Source: Candidatus Omnitrophota bacterium | GTDB taxonomy: Bacteria; Omnitrophota; Gorgyraeia; Zapsychrales; Fredricksoniimonadaceae | Assembly: GCA_015232565.1 (NCBI GenBank) | Contig: JADFZK010000022.1 | Coordinates: forward strand, 1-44,441 | Reading direction: 5' to 3' | DNA length: 44,441 nucleotides | Made by a program: the position numbers and the translations under genes | Shown here: piece by piece, positions 20,359 to 27,953 of the stretch | How positions within the stretch are numbered: the first letter of the stretch is position 1 | Layout: each line of letters starts with the position of its first letter | The notes under the pieces: generated by a model | Databases searched by the model: none | What the model saw: the letters and a program-made list of their open reading frames with translations, nothing else | Told to the model about the DNA's origin: nothing

Positions 20359-22470
20359 CTATGAATTTGCGGGAACTTTCTTTCGGCTGAGATTATAACG
20401 ACCTTTATCGTCGACCTCTTTGAGGACAACCTTAAAGGTATCGCCCATCTTGACGATCTCGTTCGGGTCTTTCACATACTTGTCAGACAGCTCGGAAACA
20501 TGGCACAAGCCTTCCTTACCGGGCATGAACTCGCAAAAAGCGCCGAAATTCATGATCTTGACAACCGTAGCATCATAAACCTGCCCGACCTCGGGCTCCA
20601 TCAACAAGGACGACAAATACTTGGTGACCTTGTCCAGCGACTCCTGATTGGGCGCCGAAACAAACGCCTTGCCATCATCATCAATATCTATGGCAGTAGC
20701 GCCGGTCATCTCAATGATCATGCGGATAGTTTTACCGCCGGGTCCGATAACTTCACCGATCCGGTCCTGCGGTATCTGGATAGTGGCAATACGCGGCGCA
20801 TACTGTGAAAGCGCCGGACGATGCGTAGTCAGGGTCTTATCCATAAGGCCCAGGATATACTTCCGGCCCTCGGTAGCCTGATCAACCGCCTTGTTCAAAA
20901 GATCAACCTGTATGTGGCGGATCTTGAGGTCCAGCTGAACCGCTGTCACACCTTTTAACGAACCGGCGACCTTGAAATCCATATCGCCGAAATGATCTTC
21001 CATGCCCTGGATGTCCGTGATCAGCACTGAGCGCTTTTCATCAGAGATCAGGCCGATAGAAATACCCGCCACCGCCGCTTTCAGCGGAACACCGGCGTCC
21101 ATCATCGCCAGGGAACCGGCGCACACCGTAGCCATGCTGGAAGAACCATTGGATTCCAGGATCTCCGAAACCAGCCGGACAGTATACGGGAAATCTTCCG
21201 GTTCCGGCATAACGGCCTTAAGAGCGCGATGCGCCAAATTACCGTGGCCGATCTCGCGACGGCCCGGACCGCGCATCGGCTTGGTCTCGCCCACCGAATA
21301 CGGCGGAAAATTATAATGCAACATGAAATTGCGGTAAGTAACCCCATCCAGCGCTTCCATCAACTGCTCGTCGACCTTGGTGCCAAGAGTAATAACTCCC
21401 AGCCCCTGGGTCTGGCCGCGGGTGAACAACGCCGAACCATGCGTCCGGGGCAAAAGGCCGGCTTCAGATGAGATCGCGCGGATCTCGTTGAGGCCGCGCC
21501 CGTCAACACGCACGCTTTTCTCAAAAACATTCTTGCGGATCAGGTCGTACTGCAGGATCTCGAATACCGCGGCCACATCTTTCGCGGAGATCTCGGCATC
21601 GCCCTTTTTAAACTCCGCATAAACCGCCATATCGGCCGTCAAGGAAGCAAAAAGTTCATTGCCCTTGTTCTCACGCTCTTTTTTATCGGTAATACCATTG
21701 AAGATCTCGGTCAAACGAGCCATCGCCAGGCCGCGAACCTTGGCAATAAATTCCAGGGGAAGCGCCTTGATCTTAACTTCAACCTTGGCCCGGCCGGCTT
21801 TCTTTTGCAGTTCTTTTTGAATTTCACGCGAAGCCTGCAAAGCCTGGTGCGCAAAAGCGAATAATTCCTTAACCCGGGCTTCCGGGACTTCTTTCCCTTC
21901 ACCCTCAACCATCACTATACCCTGGGCGTCACCGGCCACGATAAAATCGAGCTCGGAATCCTTGCGCTGGGCATAAGTGGGATTGACCACAAACTTACCG
22001 TCGACAGAACCCACGCGCACCGCGCTGATCGGCCCGTCAAAAGGTATATCGGAAACCATCAAGGCCGCCGAAGCGCCGATGATAGCCAGGACATCCGGAT
22101 CATACTGATCGTCGGCAGAGAGGACCGTAGCCACGATCTGCACTTCATTCTTAAGGCCTTCCGGAAAAAGCGGACGGAGCGGACGGTCGATCAAACGGGA
22201 AGTCAGGATCTCTTTCTCCGTCGAGCGCCCTTCACGCTTAAAGAAACCGCCGGGGATACGTCCCGCGGAATAAGTTTTCTCCTGATATTCCACGGTCAAC
22301 GGGAAGAAATCGATGCCATCCCGGACGTTCTTGGCCATACAAGCCGCCACCAGCACCATGGTATCGCCACAACTGACCACCACGGAACCTGCCGCCTGCT
22401 TGGCTAATTTGCCGGTCTCAATGACCAGTGTGTTATCCCCATACGGAACTTCAACGCGAGTTATGCTCAT
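20359..22470 (-). CDS. pnp: Polyribonucleotide nucleotidyltransferase
   Basis: A 3'-5' phosphorolytic exoribonuclease and degradosome component. The 703-residue protein has two RNase PH domains, an intervening helical domain, a KH domain (IGEVIGPGGKTIRMIIEMTGA, about 565-585) and an S1 domain (GQVYDATVVKIMNFGAFCEF, about 630-700). The second RNase PH domain carries FxRGQTQ and NFPPYSVGETKP. SD GGAAGG precedes ATG 22470. It follows rpsO by 18 bp, the conserved rpsO-pnp order. Confidence 0.97.
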   Translation of the reverse strand: MSITRVEVPYGDNTLVIETGKLAKQAAGSVVVSCGDTMVLVAACMAKNVRDGIDFFPLTVEYQEKTYSAGRIPGGFFKREGRSTEKEILTSRLIDRPLRPLFPEGLKNEVQIVATVLSADDQYDPDVLAIIGASAALMVSDIPFDGPISAVRVGSVDGKFVVNPTYAQRKDSELDFIVAGDAQGIVMVEGEGKEVPEARVKELFAFAHQALQASREIQKELQKKAGRAKVEVKIKALPLEFIAKVRGLAMARLTEIFNGITDKKERENKGNELFASLTADMAVYAEFKKGDAEISAKDVAAVFEILQYDLIRKNVFEKSVRVDGRGLNEIRAISSEAGLLPRTHGSALFTRGQTQGLGVITLGTKVDEQLMEALDGVTYRNFMLHYNFPPYSVGETKPMRGPGRREIGHGNLAHRALKAVMPEPEDFPYTVRLVSEILESNGSSSMATVCAGSLAMMDAGVPLKAAVAGISIGLISDEKRSVLITDIQGMEDHFGDMDFKVAGSLKGVTAVQLDLKIRHIQVDLLNKAVDQATEGRKYILGLMDKTLTTHRPALSQYAPRIATIQIPQDRIGEVIGPGGKTIRMIIEMTGATAIDIDDDGKAFVSAPNQESLDKVTKYLSSLLMEPEVGQVYDATVVKIMNFGAFCEFMPGKEGLCHVSELSDKYVKDPNEIVKMGDTFKVVLKEVDDKGRYNLSRKKVPANS

Positions 22471-22488
22471 CTTTTACAGCCTTCCGGG

Positions 22489-22755
22489 TTATTTACGCAA
22501 CCCTAATTTGTTAATGGTCTCTTCGTACTTTTTAAGGTCGGTTTTCTTAAGATAGGCCAGCAAACGGCGCCTTTGGCCGATCATTAACAGCAGTCCGCGG
22601 CGCGAATGAAAATCTTTCTTGTGCGCCTTGAAATGCCCATTAAGATCGTTAATGCGCTCGGTAAGAAGAGCCACCTGCACGACGGGAGACCCGGTATCCT
22701 TCGCGTGAACTTTAAAATTGCTTATAACCTCGGATTTCTTCTCTTTGACTAACAA
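22489..22755 (-). CDS. rpsO: 30S ribosomal protein S15
   Basis: The 88-residue primary 16S rRNA-binding protein. [48 protein letters not shown] is the family hallmark. The start codon is TTG at 22755, set by a strong AGGAGG 8 nt upstream; no ATG or GTG in frame fits. It is transcribed from the consensus promoter at 22842-22870 with a leader of about 80 nt that contains an inverted repeat, TTGGAA-N5-TTCCAA (22800-22816), a possible site for S15 autogenous control (inference). Confidence 0.95.
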   Translation of the reverse strand: MLVKEKKSEVISNFKVHAKDTGSPVVQVALLTERINDLNGHFKAHKKDFHSRRGLLLMIGQRRRLLAYLKKTDLKKYEETINKLGLRK

Positions 22756-22799
22756 CTGAGCTTCCTCCTTTAAGAAATTAATGCTGTATTTTGCCGTTT

Positions 22800-22816
22800 T
22801 TGGAACGATATTCCAA
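22800..22816 (-). promoter_or_regulatory. Inverted repeat in the rpsO leader
   Basis: TTGGAA-CGATA-TTCCAA, a perfect 6-bp stem with a 5-nt loop, lies about 20 nt after the predicted start of the rpsO-pnp transcript. Role unknown; candidate for ribosomal-protein feedback control. Confidence 0.4.
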
Positions 22817-22841
22817 TAGCCCTTAACTAATTTAGTTCGTG

Positions 22842-22870
22842 ATTATACTATTCGACCCCCCTCAAGTCAA
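22842..22870 (-). promoter_or_regulatory. Consensus sigma70 promoter of rpsO-pnp
   Basis: On the minus strand: TTGACT (22865-22870), a 17-bp spacer and TATAAT (22842-22847). Start predicted near 22835. This is among the best promoters in the window, as expected for a ribosomal protein gene. Confidence 0.8.
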
Positions 22871-22909
22871 CTTAAAAAGGAACCTTATGGCTTTTAGCTT
22901 TACGGAGGG

Positions 22910-23470
22910 TTATTCCAGGCCCATTACCCGCACTTTTTGCTTGTCGGATATCAGAAGCACCGGACGGTGATGCGCCCGTAATCTGGCGCGCAGTTCCTCA
23001 TCCAGCTGTTCGGCCGAGGCTATTTTCTTTGGCTCCGCGCCATTACCGCCCGCACCAGAATCAAAATCTTCCACGATCTGTTTAAAAGAAGGCGCCACCC
23101 CGGCCACCCGCCCGTTGGCCCGCGGCTTAATCTCTATAGTCTTGCCTTCTTCCATTGTGGTACTACTGGTGATAACGGTCCCCTCAGGGCTTATGGTCAG
23201 GGTTTTACCGATCAAGGGATCAAAAGAAGCTTCGGAGGTGATGGTAGAGGCCGAAGACACCACCGGCACTATGGTTACAGCCTTTTGCTTTTCATAATCG
23301 GAGAGGGAAATAAATTTTCTCCCGGCCACATAGATCTCAATAGCCGAAGAACTCTTGCCGGAAACAGCCTGGGGCGCCGAAGCCTGCTGGGCAAAAGCCA
23401 CCCCCACCAGCGCCAAGCTTACAACCATGACAACAACGATCTTAGATCCTACAGTAATAGACAAATTCAT
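22910..23470 (-). CDS. Exported protein of unknown function
   Basis: 186 residues with a signal peptide: a hydrophobic core at about 11-25 and a likely signal peptidase I site AFA|QQ after residue 27. The mature part is Ser/Thr/Val-rich with TLTISPEGTVITSSTTMEEGKTIEIKPRANG, suggesting short beta strands, and a basic C-terminal end (ELRARLRAHHRPVLLISDKQKVRVMG). No recognised domain. No strong SD before ATG 23470; a start at Met15 would truncate the signal peptide. Divergent from the small + strand gene at 23602. Confidence 0.65.
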   Translation of the reverse strand: MNLSITVGSKIVVVMVVSLALVGVAFAQQASAPQAVSGKSSSAIEIYVAGRKFISLSDYEKQKAVTIVPVVSSASTITSEASFDPLIGKTLTISPEGTVITSSTTMEEGKTIEIKPRANGRVAGVAPSFKQIVEDFDSGAGGNGAEPKKIASAEQLDEELRARLRAHHRPVLLISDKQKVRVMGLE

Positions 23471-23490
23471 CAGTGCTTTTCAAATTGTTC

Positions 23491-23541
23491 GTAGGGGCCG
23501 ACCTTGCTCCAGTCCCCGTTAGGGGATGTCGGCCCGGCGGT
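23491..23541. repeat. Hairpin with GTAGGGGCCGAC / GTCGGCCC arms
   Basis: Outer arms GGGCCGAC (23494-23502 region) and GTCGGCCC (23528-23535) enclose a smaller hairpin (TCCCC-GTTA-GGGGA). The left arm word GTAGGGGCCGACCTTG reappears in reverse complement at 56-71. Intergenic, between the exported protein and the small + strand gene; probably a dispersed REP-like palindrome. Confidence 0.5.
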
Positions 23542-23566
23542 ACAGTTAATATTTTACAATAAAAGT

Positions 23567-23595
23567 TTGTCGGCTGGAAGAATACCGGATATACT
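23567..23595 (+). promoter_or_regulatory. Sigma70-type promoter ending at the start codon of the 76-aa gene
   Basis: TTGTCG (23567-23572), a 17-bp spacer and TATACT (23590-23595). Six nt separate the -10 box from ATG 23602, so the normal start site would be the A of ATG. No SD is present in TTAACT. Confidence 0.6.
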
Positions 23596-23601
23596 TTAAC
23601 T

Positions 23602-23832
23602 ATGAACTATCAAACCCTGGTCAGTATCGGAGTCTGTATTGCCTTGGCAATTGCCATCGGGAGCGCTTTTATCAAACTCACTTCCAGCCAATTTACCAAA
23701 AGCCCGGCTGAACAATCCTTCCAGGGAGCATCTGTTCGGGAACAAGCCTCCCAAAGAGCCGAATCTACCGCTGAACGCCAACGCCGCATGATGGAAAATT
23801 TAAAAGACCGGATGGAACGCAACAAGCGCTAA
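23602..23832 (+). CDS. Small single-pass membrane protein of unknown function
   Basis: 76 residues: one membrane segment at about 6-24 (TLVSIGVCIALAIAIGSAFI), then a polar, Gln/Ser/Arg-rich tail ending in a charged helical stretch (AERQRRMMENLKDRMERNKR) that could form a coiled coil or contact nucleic acid or membrane. Evidence that it is real: amphipathic, protein-like composition and a promoter placed exactly at its ATG. It converges with the prepilin-like gene at 23838 with 5 bp between. Function not recognised. Confidence 0.6.
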   Translation: MNYQTLVSIGVCIALAIAIGSAFIKLTSSQFTKSPAEQSFQGASVREQASQRAESTAERQRRMMENLKDRMERNKR

Positions 23833-23837
23833 AGCAC

Positions 23838-24029
23838 TCAATTAGGCCGGTTTATAAAGACCAGGCCAGTCCTCTCAAGGCTCTTCCCGGGCATTTTCAG
23901 CACCTTGTTAACCGACTGCTCCATTACTCCATTCTTGGCCGTCAAAGCTATCGCCACTACCACCACCGCCGTTACCAGCAGGATGTACTCAATGGTGCTC
24001 TGCCCTGACTTTAAATTATGACGTATCAT
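23838..24029 (-). CDS. Class-III-signal-peptide / Flp-like small prepilin
   Basis: About 63 residues. A short basic leader (MIRHNLKSG) precedes QSTIEYILLVTAVVVVAIAL. That is the pattern of class III (type IV prepilin-like) signal peptides, Q-x-S/T-x-E-x3-L, where a prepilin peptidase cuts before Gln and the hydrophobic helix remains in the pilin. The Glu at +5 is conserved. ATG 24029 fits the SD AAGG/GGGG better than the ATG 24038, where the ribosome site would be too close. No pilus machinery is in the window. It is the last gene in the direction of the ParA-CBM48 cluster. Confidence 0.7.
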   Translation of the reverse strand: MIRHNLKSGQSTIEYILLVTAVVVVAIALTAKNGVMEQSVNKVLKMPGKSLERTGLVFINRPN

Positions 24030-24080
24030 CTGCCCCATCCTTTAATTGAAATATAACACAAAAAAAGTGATCCTGCCACG

Positions 24081-24374
24081 TCAGAGGACTAAACGTTCGG
24101 AAAGCGGGAAAATTAAAGGCAGTTTGAACTTCTCCCCTTGCAGGGCCTTGAACATACCCCACAAGGAGAAAAGCCCAAAAATGAACAAGAAAGGTTGCAT
24201 TATAGAGGGCAGGATTATACTCGCCACGAAAACCACCATCTCGCACAGGAACAGCGCCAGGCCCTGACGGCCGTGAAAAAGCACAAAATCATCGTCCTTC
24301 TTTTTCAACAGCGGCACCACGCAAAGCACGGAACAATAAGAGAGCAAAGCAAAAAGCTTTGTTTCCTTATCCAT
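24081..24374 (-). CDS. Tic20/DUF4870-like small membrane protein
   Basis: 97 residues with three hydrophobic segments (about 7-23, 38-58 and 60-78). The DUF4870-type pattern is FALLSYCSVLCVVPLL, then DDFVLFHGRQGLALFLCE. Function of this family is unknown. The reading frame overlaps the end of parA-CBM48 by 8 bp, so translation is coupled to it. Confidence 0.75.
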   Translation of the reverse strand: MDKETKLFALLSYCSVLCVVPLLKKKDDDFVLFHGRQGLALFLCEMVVFVASIILPSIMQPFLFIFGLFSLWGMFKALQGEKFKLPLIFPLSERLVL

Positions 24375-25506
24375 TCGCGCCCACCTTGACCACCGAATTC
24401 ATATCGCCAAAACCATTCGGCTCTTTAAGGTCATTGGCCGGATCGGCCTGCCAGCGGCCATCGATAACGAACTGGTACTGGTGCACTCCCGGATCGAGCG
24501 GAAGCTGCAATCTCCAGACGCCATCCTCTTTATTCATGCGGCAAAAACCGTTCAGCGACCAGTCGTTGAACGAACCCGCCACATAAACCGACTGGGCTTC
24601 GGGAGCGTTCAGGGTAAAGGTGGTCTCGGCGATAGCCTCGATCTCCTTGGCGACCACATCCTTCATGCGCTGGGAAAAATCCACCGTTATAGCAGCCGGA
24701 GCTTCGGGAGCCAGACGGGTACTCTCGAGCGCGATCTCGGCCAAGGGAACCTTGTCCATCGACAGCAATTCCTTGGCAAGAGAGAAATAATCCTTGGCGC
24801 CGCGGCAATATTTATCGTAACTTAAAACCGTCTTGCCCATTACCGCGCTTTCCTTCAGCTTCACATTGGTATGCACAATAGTCCCCAGGAGCATATTGCT
24901 GAACTTGGCCCGGATCTTGTCGAGCATGGAGAACGAATGGCGCAAACGGGAATCGAACATCGTCACCAGCACCCGCGGCTCGATCTCGTGGTTCAGGCGC
25001 TCGCGGATAAGATTGATGATATCCATCAAATGATCCACGCCCTGCACGGAAAAGCGGCTGGTTTCGACCGGGATAACCACCTCGTCGCTGGCCCTCAAGG
25101 CATTAACAGTCAGGAAGCCCAGGCTCGGCGGGCAATCAATGATAATAAAATCGTAACTGGTTTTAACGGAATCCAAAGCCTCCACGAGTTTCATCTCGCG
25201 GCCGATCTCATCGGCCAGCTCCTGTTCCAAAGTCCCCACCAGCACATTGGAAGGCACAATATCAAAATTCTTTTCCACGGTCTGGATAATATCCCGGAAA
25301 GCCATCTTGCGCGGGGTAATGCGCGAGATGACATTATAAACGCTGTAACGATCGTCGCGGTCGAGCCCGAGCGTGGCATGGGCCTGCGGATCAAGATCGA
25401 CTAACAGTGTGCGCTGGCCCGTAGCGCAGAAAGCCGCCACCAGGTTGATCGCCGTTGTCGTTTTACCGCAACCGCCTTTTTGGTTCGCGATAGAAATGAT
25501 CTTCAT
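24367..25506 (-). CDS. ParA/Soj-type ATPase fused to a C-terminal CBM48/AMPK-type glycogen-binding domain
   Basis: 379 residues. The N-terminal ParA domain (1-250) has the deviant Walker A KGGCGKTT (10-17) with the signature Lys10, VDLDPQAHATLGL (36-48) and IIIDCPPSLG (121-130). A short linker leads to an E-set domain (about 296-375): VYVAGSFNDWSLNG, WRLQLPLDPGVHQYQFVIDGRW, then MNSVVKV. Matched to the glycogen-binding module of AMPK beta, Trp316, Trp352 and Asn370 sit where beta1 W100, W133 and N150 contact glucan; the Lys126 position is Gln. Known ParA/McdA ATPases ride the nucleoid to place plasmids, origins or carboxysomes. I infer positioning of a glycogen-like body or a glucan-bearing partner. 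No parB follows. SD AAGGAG; preceded by a membrane jelly-roll gene. Confidence 0.9.
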   Translation of the reverse strand: MKIISIANQKGGCGKTTTAINLVAAFCATGQRTLLVDLDPQAHATLGLDRDDRYSVYNVISRITPRKMAFRDIIQTVEKNFDIVPSNVLVGTLEQELADEIGREMKLVEALDSVKTSYDFIIIDCPPSLGFLTVNALRASDEVVIPVETSRFSVQGVDHLMDIINLIRERLNHEIEPRVLVTMFDSRLRHSFSMLDKIRAKFSNMLLGTIVHTNVKLKESAVMGKTVLSYDKYCRGAKDYFSLAKELLSMDKVPLAEIALESTRLAPEAPAAITVDFSQRMKDVVAKEIEAIAETTFTLNAPEAQSVYVAGSFNDWSLNGFCRMNKEDGVWRLQLPLDPGVHQYQFVIDGRWQADPANDLKEPNGFGDMNSVVKVGANG

Positions 25507-25527
25507 TTTTGCCAGCTCCTTCTGTGG

Positions 25528-26139
25528 TTAATTCGAAAAACTTATGTTGTCTATGAAGACCGTCCCGTCGGCCTTTTGCGCATTCCATGCTTCTATAACG
25601 AACGATATATCTTTCAGGCTCTTCCAGTCGGTAAGGTCGAGCTGGTCGAAGGTGATCGAGTAATCCTGCCACTTGGTTTTCAGGCCCTGCAAATAATACG
25701 ACGCGTGCTCGTCCTTGGCGTTGGTCAAAACTATTTTAAGCATCCCCGGGTTCCCGCCGCTGGCGGCCTTGACCGTTAAATTCAGCCGGCTGTATTTCGC
25801 CGCTTCCACCGGCGGAAGCGCGATAGAAAGATCCTTCGCCTGGGGGTAACCCTCGCCGACGTTGTAAGTCAAACGGATCGGCGAGTTATTCAACGCGTAG
25901 ATCACGCGGCTTTTTAAAAGATCGTCCTGGCGGGTCAGGAAAGCAGTCAGCCCGAACACCACGCTCGTCAGGATGACCGCGGTAAGCACAATGTTTATCG
26001 CCAGCCACGCCGACGGAGTCTTGGCTTTCTTCTCCTCGGCCTTGCCGCGTTTGTCGAGGTAAACACTGGCTAAATGATCGTAGATTTCGTCGCGCGTCAT
26101 ACTGCTGGTCGCTATATCTTTCGCTGATCCCCCGGCCAT
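25528..26139 (-). CDS. Single-pass membrane protein with extracytoplasmic jelly-roll (CBM-like) domain
   Basis: 203 residues. A cytoplasmic N-terminal part (1-44) contains RDEIYDHLASVYLDKRGK, followed by one membrane segment at about 45-67 (WLAINIVLTAVILTSVVFGLTAF). The extracytoplasmic beta domain (about 70-203) ends KWQDYSITFDQLDLTDW and GTVFIDNISFSN, the pattern of CBM11-like or galactose-binding jelly rolls found on carbohydrate-active proteins. It lies 21 bp upstream of the ParA-CBM48 gene with an SD between, so the two are co-transcribed. Binding of sugar is inferred from the fold pattern only. SD GAGGG precedes ATG 26139. Confidence 0.75.
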   Translation of the reverse strand: MAGGSAKDIATSSMTRDEIYDHLASVYLDKRGKAEEKKAKTPSAWLAINIVLTAVILTSVVFGLTAFLTRQDDLLKSRVIYALNNSPIRLTYNVGEGYPQAKDLSIALPPVEAAKYSRLNLTVKAASGGNPGMLKIVLTNAKDEHASYYLQGLKTKWQDYSITFDQLDLTDWKSLKDISFVIEAWNAQKADGTVFIDNISFSN

Positions 26140-26350
26140 GCACTGCCCTCGGGATAGTCAACTGTTTTTTTTAAAGGAGTTGATTTAATAATATAGGATA
26201 AAAAGGAATTTTAAAATAATATCTGATTTATTTTATGCCGTTAAAAATATGCGGCACGACGAATAAATAACAGCGATGACAAAAAGAAAAACACCTCAAA
26301 CAAAAAAACAATTTCCCGACGAGATTTATTCAATATATAAATTCCACAAA
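26140..26350. other. AT-rich intergenic region upstream of the ParA-CBM48 operon
   Basis: About 210 bp of strongly A/T-rich DNA between the porin terminator and the membrane jelly-roll gene. It contains a short inverted repeat (GCCG-N11-CGGC, near 26237-26255) and several TATATT/TATTAT -10-like words but no convincing -35 partner. It presumably holds the operon promoter. Confidence 0.4.
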
Positions 26351-26381
26351 AAAAAGCCCCGGGTTTTGCCCAGGGCTTTTT
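26351..26381 (-). terminator. Intrinsic terminator of the porin gene
   Basis: On the minus strand, AAAAAGCCCTGGGC-AAAA-CCCGGGGCTTTTT forms a GC-rich stem followed by a run of eight T. It lies 28 bp past the porin stop and directly follows the ATTTGAAAAG palindrome. Confidence 0.88.
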
Positions 26382-26385
26382 AATA

Positions 26386-26409
26386 ATTTGAAAAGTATTC
26401 TTTTCAAAT
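26386..26409. repeat. 24-bp palindrome ATTTGAAAAG-N4-CTTTTCAAAT (copy 1)
   Basis: Perfect 10-bp arms with a TATT spacer, touching the porin stop codon. The same palindrome with spacer AATC occurs at 28196-28219, directly after tRNA-Arg. In both places a GC-rich hairpin follows on the minus strand. Confidence 0.7.
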
Positions 26410-27782
26410 TAGAATAACACGCTCACGCTGGAGAGGATTTGGCTCTTGTTCTTATTATCCTGACCTTCATCCGCGACAAACGTTTTGCCGGTCACAAAAT
26501 AACCAGCGCTGACGCCGAACTTCACGTCTTCGGTATACGCATAAGTAAGATCAAGATCAACCTCACTGCCGCGATACTTGCTAGAATTCACACCAGCTCT
26601 TGTAGATGATGGCGTTGTTACATCTCTAAGATACGCATTCTTCTGCGCCAGCCAGAGACTATTCAATGACAACTGTGCGGTCAGATCCTTTAACGGTGAA
26701 ATCTCCATGCTGACCGTGGTCAACTGGGAATTCGTGTTAGCGGTCAAAGTGTCAAAGATCCTGCCAGCATCCTGATTCTCATACATTGCCTGCCAGGCAG
26801 TTGTTCTTGTCGAATCATCACTGGTAAGATTCCCTGTCCGCTTATCGCCGGAAAGATACCTGTAACCAAGACCCATTACAGGCTTCATATCCTTCATAAC
26901 CGGAAGAGCATAATTTACCTTGCCCTGTAATGCATACGCGCCCAAACGAGACATCGAATCATCCGTAGTGGCCGTATTGTTCCACACCCGACCGAACTGG
27001 TAAGCACCTTCCAACTGGACATTCAAGCCCTCGATCGGATTCGTGCTCACACGCAAACCAGGAACATAGGTTGTCGTGTTCTTGGTGTTTCTGTTACTCG
27101 TGATATTGGCCTGCTCATTAGCCTTAACGAAAGTATAAGCTTCAACAACCGTGCTCATCTTGTCGCCCAACTTATAGTTTAAGTTAACGCCGTACAAGTT
27201 AATGTTATCATGAGTGATGGAGTTAGACCCAGAAACCAAAACTGTCGCATTATTGTCGATCCGCGAAGCAAAGAAATCAACGGTCAACGGATCATAAGAC
27301 AGCACAGCCTTAACCGCATCGAAATTACCCTTTTTGGTAAGGTCGGACACTGCGTCAATTTGCGTAACTGCATTGGAATCTGAACTAGAACCAATAACCA
27401 GCTCATTACCATACTTCAGCGGCTGACGACCGATGGAAACAGTGAGAGGAGCATAAAGAAACTCCTTCATGGTCACATAAGCCGTTTCGAGCTGGACAGT
27501 GGAACTGGACTGTTCATTAGCAGTCTTATCCACATTACCCCAAAGCCTCTCATTCAGAAGGCCGATGTTAGTGGACACATTGTCCGTGAGGTCTGCCGTC
27601 ACATTGAGCTCTGTCTGCGCCAGGATCTCAGCCTGATTGTCAGGTGATCCAACCGCGCCCATGTTATCACGCAAGATGGACGTGGTCTTTAACGCCCCGC
27701 CGACCTTGACGTTCTGCACTGCGGCAAAAGCTGGCGTCGCCAAAGCGAGCACCGCGATTGCAAGTACTAATTTTTTTACCAT
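26409..27782 (-). CDS. Outer-membrane beta-barrel porin, alginate-export-like
   Basis: 457 residues from ATG 27782 (SD GGAGG, 5 nt spacing). A signal peptide KKLVLAIAVLALATPAFA ends AFA|A. The mature protein is made of repeated amphipathic beta strands (for example LNVTADLTDNVSTNIGLLNERL, LTVSIGRQPLKYGNELVIG, VDFFASRID, LNYKLGDKMSTVVEAYTF) and ends in the aromatic residue of outer-membrane proteins (SVSVLF). The GRQPLKYGNELVIG block resembles alginate_exp/OprE-like porins. Its base composition is visibly less GC-rich than its neighbours. Monocistronic: own promoter and terminator. The solute transported cannot be told. Confidence 0.85.
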   Translation of the reverse strand: MVKKLVLAIAVLALATPAFAAVQNVKVGGALKTTSILRDNMGAVGSPDNQAEILAQTELNVTADLTDNVSTNIGLLNERLWGNVDKTANEQSSSTVQLETAYVTMKEFLYAPLTVSIGRQPLKYGNELVIGSSSDSNAVTQIDAVSDLTKKGNFDAVKAVLSYDPLTVDFFASRIDNNATVLVSGSNSITHDNINLYGVNLNYKLGDKMSTVVEAYTFVKANEQANITSNRNTKNTTTYVPGLRVSTNPIEGLNVQLEGAYQFGRVWNNTATTDDSMSRLGAYALQGKVNYALPVMKDMKPVMGLGYRYLSGDKRTGNLTSDDSTRTTAWQAMYENQDAGRIFDTLTANTNSQLTTVSMEISPLKDLTAQLSLNSLWLAQKNAYLRDVTTPSSTRAGVNSSKYRGSEVDLDLTYAYTEDVKFGVSAGYFVTGKTFVADEGQDNKNKSQILSSVSVLF

Positions 27783-27953
27783 GTGTTCCTCCAAAAAATT
27801 TAACTATAGAATTTAACTAGATATATATAGCCTAGATTATGTACGATCGATCCCTGTTATCGATGTTCCTGATCTAACTCTTAAAATTACCGGTTACTGC
27901 GCACCCCCTTTCTTGATCGGTATCAGAACATCTTAGGGTTTGAGGACTTTGCC

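Noticed and set aside
26651..27650. Porin region as recently acquired foreign DNA
   Set aside because: Lower GC is seen, but outer-membrane beta-barrel genes rich in Asn/Thr/Lys often show this; no mobility genes or flanking duplications support transfer.
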